DNA of 18,164 nt, from contig JAJDYK010000293.1 of NCBI GenBank assembly GCA_022825185.1, positions 1 through 18,164 of the forward strand, read 5' to 3'. The stretch is from Candidatus Latescibacterota bacterium (lineage in GTDB: Bacteria; Latescibacterota; UBA2968; UBA8231). Below the pieces are notes generated by a model. That model saw only the letters and a list, made by a program, of their open reading frames with translations. It was not told the origin of the DNA and ran no database searches. The position numbers and the translations under genes are program-made. How positions within the stretch are numbered: position 1 is the stretch's first letter; every line of letters starts with the position of its first letter. This document shows positions 16,784 to 18,164 of this stretch, piece after piece.

Positions 16784-18164
16784 GGGCTGGGATTGTCGGG
16801 CTAGCCACAGGAGTTGCCGCGCTCGTGGTCTATGGGATGACGCTGTGCCCGACCGTGTACGTGGAGGGGAGTGGTGAGTTGATCGGCGCGGCCTACAAAT
16901 TGGGGACGGCGCATCCGACCGGGTATCCTCTGTTCTGCCTCAGCAGCCGCTTGCTGGCGCTGGCGCTGCCGTGGGTTAGTCCGGCTATGGCGATTAATGT
17001 CTCATCGGCCCTGTTTGCCGCGGCCTGTTGCGGAACCTTGGCGGCTGTGCTCTACGGGCGCGGAGTGCGTCCTGTGGTGGCTTTGGCTGCGGCCTTGGCA
17101 CTGGCGTTTTCGCGCACCTTTTGGTCTCAGGCCGTCATCGCTGAAGTTTATGGCTTGGCCCTGTTGCTGGTGGTCTTGGTTTTGGCCCAAGCCCTTAGAG
17201 TGTGTGAGCGCAAGGAGCCACGCCAAGTGCTCCTCTTGGGCTGGCTCATGGGATTGGGGCTGACGGCCCACTTGATGCAGGTACTCGTCTGGCCGGGCGT
17301 GGTCGCGGTCTTGGTTTGGCGTTGGCCCGCGCTGTGGCGTCGGCCCTTGTTGCTGGCGCAGGGGATGCTCGCTGTGCTGGGTGGGTACAGCTTGGTGGCA
17401 TACTTGCCGCTGCGCAATGGCCGGGGGGCGGGGTTCCATTGGGGGCCGCTCGGCGACCTAGAGGCTCTGTGGCAGCACTTGAGCGGCGCGCTGTATCGCT
17501 CGTCGTTTTTTTCTTTGCCCTTAGAAGGTATGCTGCTCAATGCCCAGCGCTGGTTGGAGCAGGCGGCAGGCGAGTTTCACTTCGCATTAGTGCCGTTGAT
17601 TGCTTGGGGTGGGTGGGTGACTTGGCGGCGCGATCTCAGTGTGTTCGTCTTGGTTGGAGGGGCAATCGCCTGTAATTTGATCGCTGCGCTCAACTACCAC
17701 CGCGATCCCAATGGCTTGCCAGTGTTTTACTTGCTCAGCATAGTGGGGTTGGCCGTGTGGTTGGGCATGGGGTTGGATGCGTTGGCTAGTCGGGTGCGGC
17801 CGCTCGTCTCGGTGCCGCTCGCCGCGCTCGTCGTCGCCTTGGGGCTAACCGCGCACTACGAGGCATCCGACCGCAGCGAGAATTGGGTCGCCGATCGCTA
17901 TGGCCGCGACATTCTCGCCGATTTGCCCGAGGGCGCGATCCTGATTACCGAGGGGGACGATGCGGCCTTTGTGCTCGACTACCTGTTGCGGATAGAGGGC
18001 TTGCGCCCGGATGTGACCCTGTACAACCGCATGGGGAGGGGGACGGATGTACTCGCTTGGAGCGAGCACGCGCTGACGCCGCTAAGGCGGGAGCAATTGC
18101 GCTGGCGGCGCGAGGCCGCATTGGCTCGGGGCGAGCGGCCCCTTTTTTATTTAGTCCCGCGCCG
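16780..18164 (+). CDS. DUF2723 (protein O-mannosyltransferase-like) membrane protein, 3' truncated by window end
   Basis: Reading from the GTG at 16780 the frame stays open to the window edge: 461 complete codons, no stop. The first segment, then GELIGAAYKLGTAHPTGYPLF (about residues 36-56), is the DUF2723 signature; SQAVIAEVYGL near 115 and GLTAHLMQ near 165 also fit the family. About ten hydrophobic segments follow before a soluble C-terminal part (DILADLPEGAILITEGDDAAF). These proteins are GT-C-fold relatives of PMTs and are thought to transfer sugars from polyprenyl-phosphate donors. Oddly, the usual D-S-G-E motif reads E-G-S-G-E here, so the conserved Asp is Gly with a Glu one position earlier. 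It overlaps the YfhO gene by GTGA. Its C-terminus is not in the window. Confidence 0.88.
   Translation, partial: MRAGIVGLATGVAALVVYGMTLCPTVYVEGSGELIGAAYKLGTAHPTGYPLFCLSSRLLALALPWVSPAMAINVSSALFAAACCGTLAAVLYGRGVRPVVALAAALALAFSRTFWSQAVIAEVYGLALLLVVLVLAQALRVCERKEPRQVLLLGWLMGLGLTAHLMQVLVWPGVVAVLVWRWPALWRRPLLLAQGMLAVLGGYSLVAYLPLRNGRGAGFHWGPLGDLEALWQHLSGALYRSSFFSLPLEGMLLNAQRWLEQAAGEFHFALVPLIAWGGWVTWRRDLSVFVLVGGAIACNLIAALNYHRDPNGLPVFYLLSIVGLAVWLGMGLDALASRVRPLVSVPLAALVVALGLTAHYEASDRSENWVADRYGRDILADLPEGAILITEGDDAAFVLDYLLRIEGLRPDVTLYNRMGRGTDVLAWSEHALTPLRREQLRWRREAALARGERPLFYLVPR

Overview
The window is GC-rich and tightly packed. Many neighbouring genes share 1-4 bases at their stop/start junctions, and GTG and TTG starts are common. 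A TonB-dependent outer-membrane receptor, a lipobox lipoprotein and heptose-type nucleotide-sugar genes point to a Gram-negative (diderm) bacterium. The mix of SDRs, a SelA-like PLP enzyme, DUF2723/YfhO membrane proteins and GC-rich intergenic palindromes reminds me of uncultivated lineages such as Latescibacterota or Poribacteria, but that placement is a low-confidence impression. I saw no rRNA, tRNA or CRISPR array.

Region 1 (1-3798, + strand) is a metal-uptake locus, probably for zinc, built on a partial tandem duplication. The first copy keeps the tail of an acidic, His-rich lipoprotein and a truncated receptor start. A small Cys/His-containing membrane protein and a MITE-like element with inverted repeats follow. 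The second, intact copy has the full lipoprotein (951-1457) and a ZnuD-like TonB receptor ending at 3798.

Region 2 (3817-7297, - strand) holds a SelA-family PLP enzyme translationally coupled to a pterin-4a-carbinolamine dehydratase, then the groES-groEL operon. GroEL ends in an unusual Gly-His tail. A perfect GC-rich palindrome and a terminator separate the two units.

Region 3 (7298-9408) starts with a very AT-rich intergenic island, followed by a + strand SDR. It faces a - strand pair made of a small unknown protein and a second SDR. A second copy of the GC-rich palindrome lies where the two SDR genes converge.

Region 4 (9500-13178, - strand) is a four-gene operon read from right to left: extended-SDR sugar epimerase, sugar-1-phosphate nucleotidyltransferase, GHMP sugar kinase (HddA-like) and an MBL-fold hydrolase. 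It probably makes an activated heptose or related sugar for a surface glycan.

Region 5 (13272-18164, + strand, divergent from region 4) is a three-gene overlapping operon: a membrane-anchored SGNH hydrolase, a YfhO-family multi-membrane protein, and a DUF2723 protein-O-mannosyltransferase-like protein cut by the window end. Regions 4 and 5 together look like a cell-surface glycan synthesis and decoration locus sharing a 93-bp divergent promoter region.
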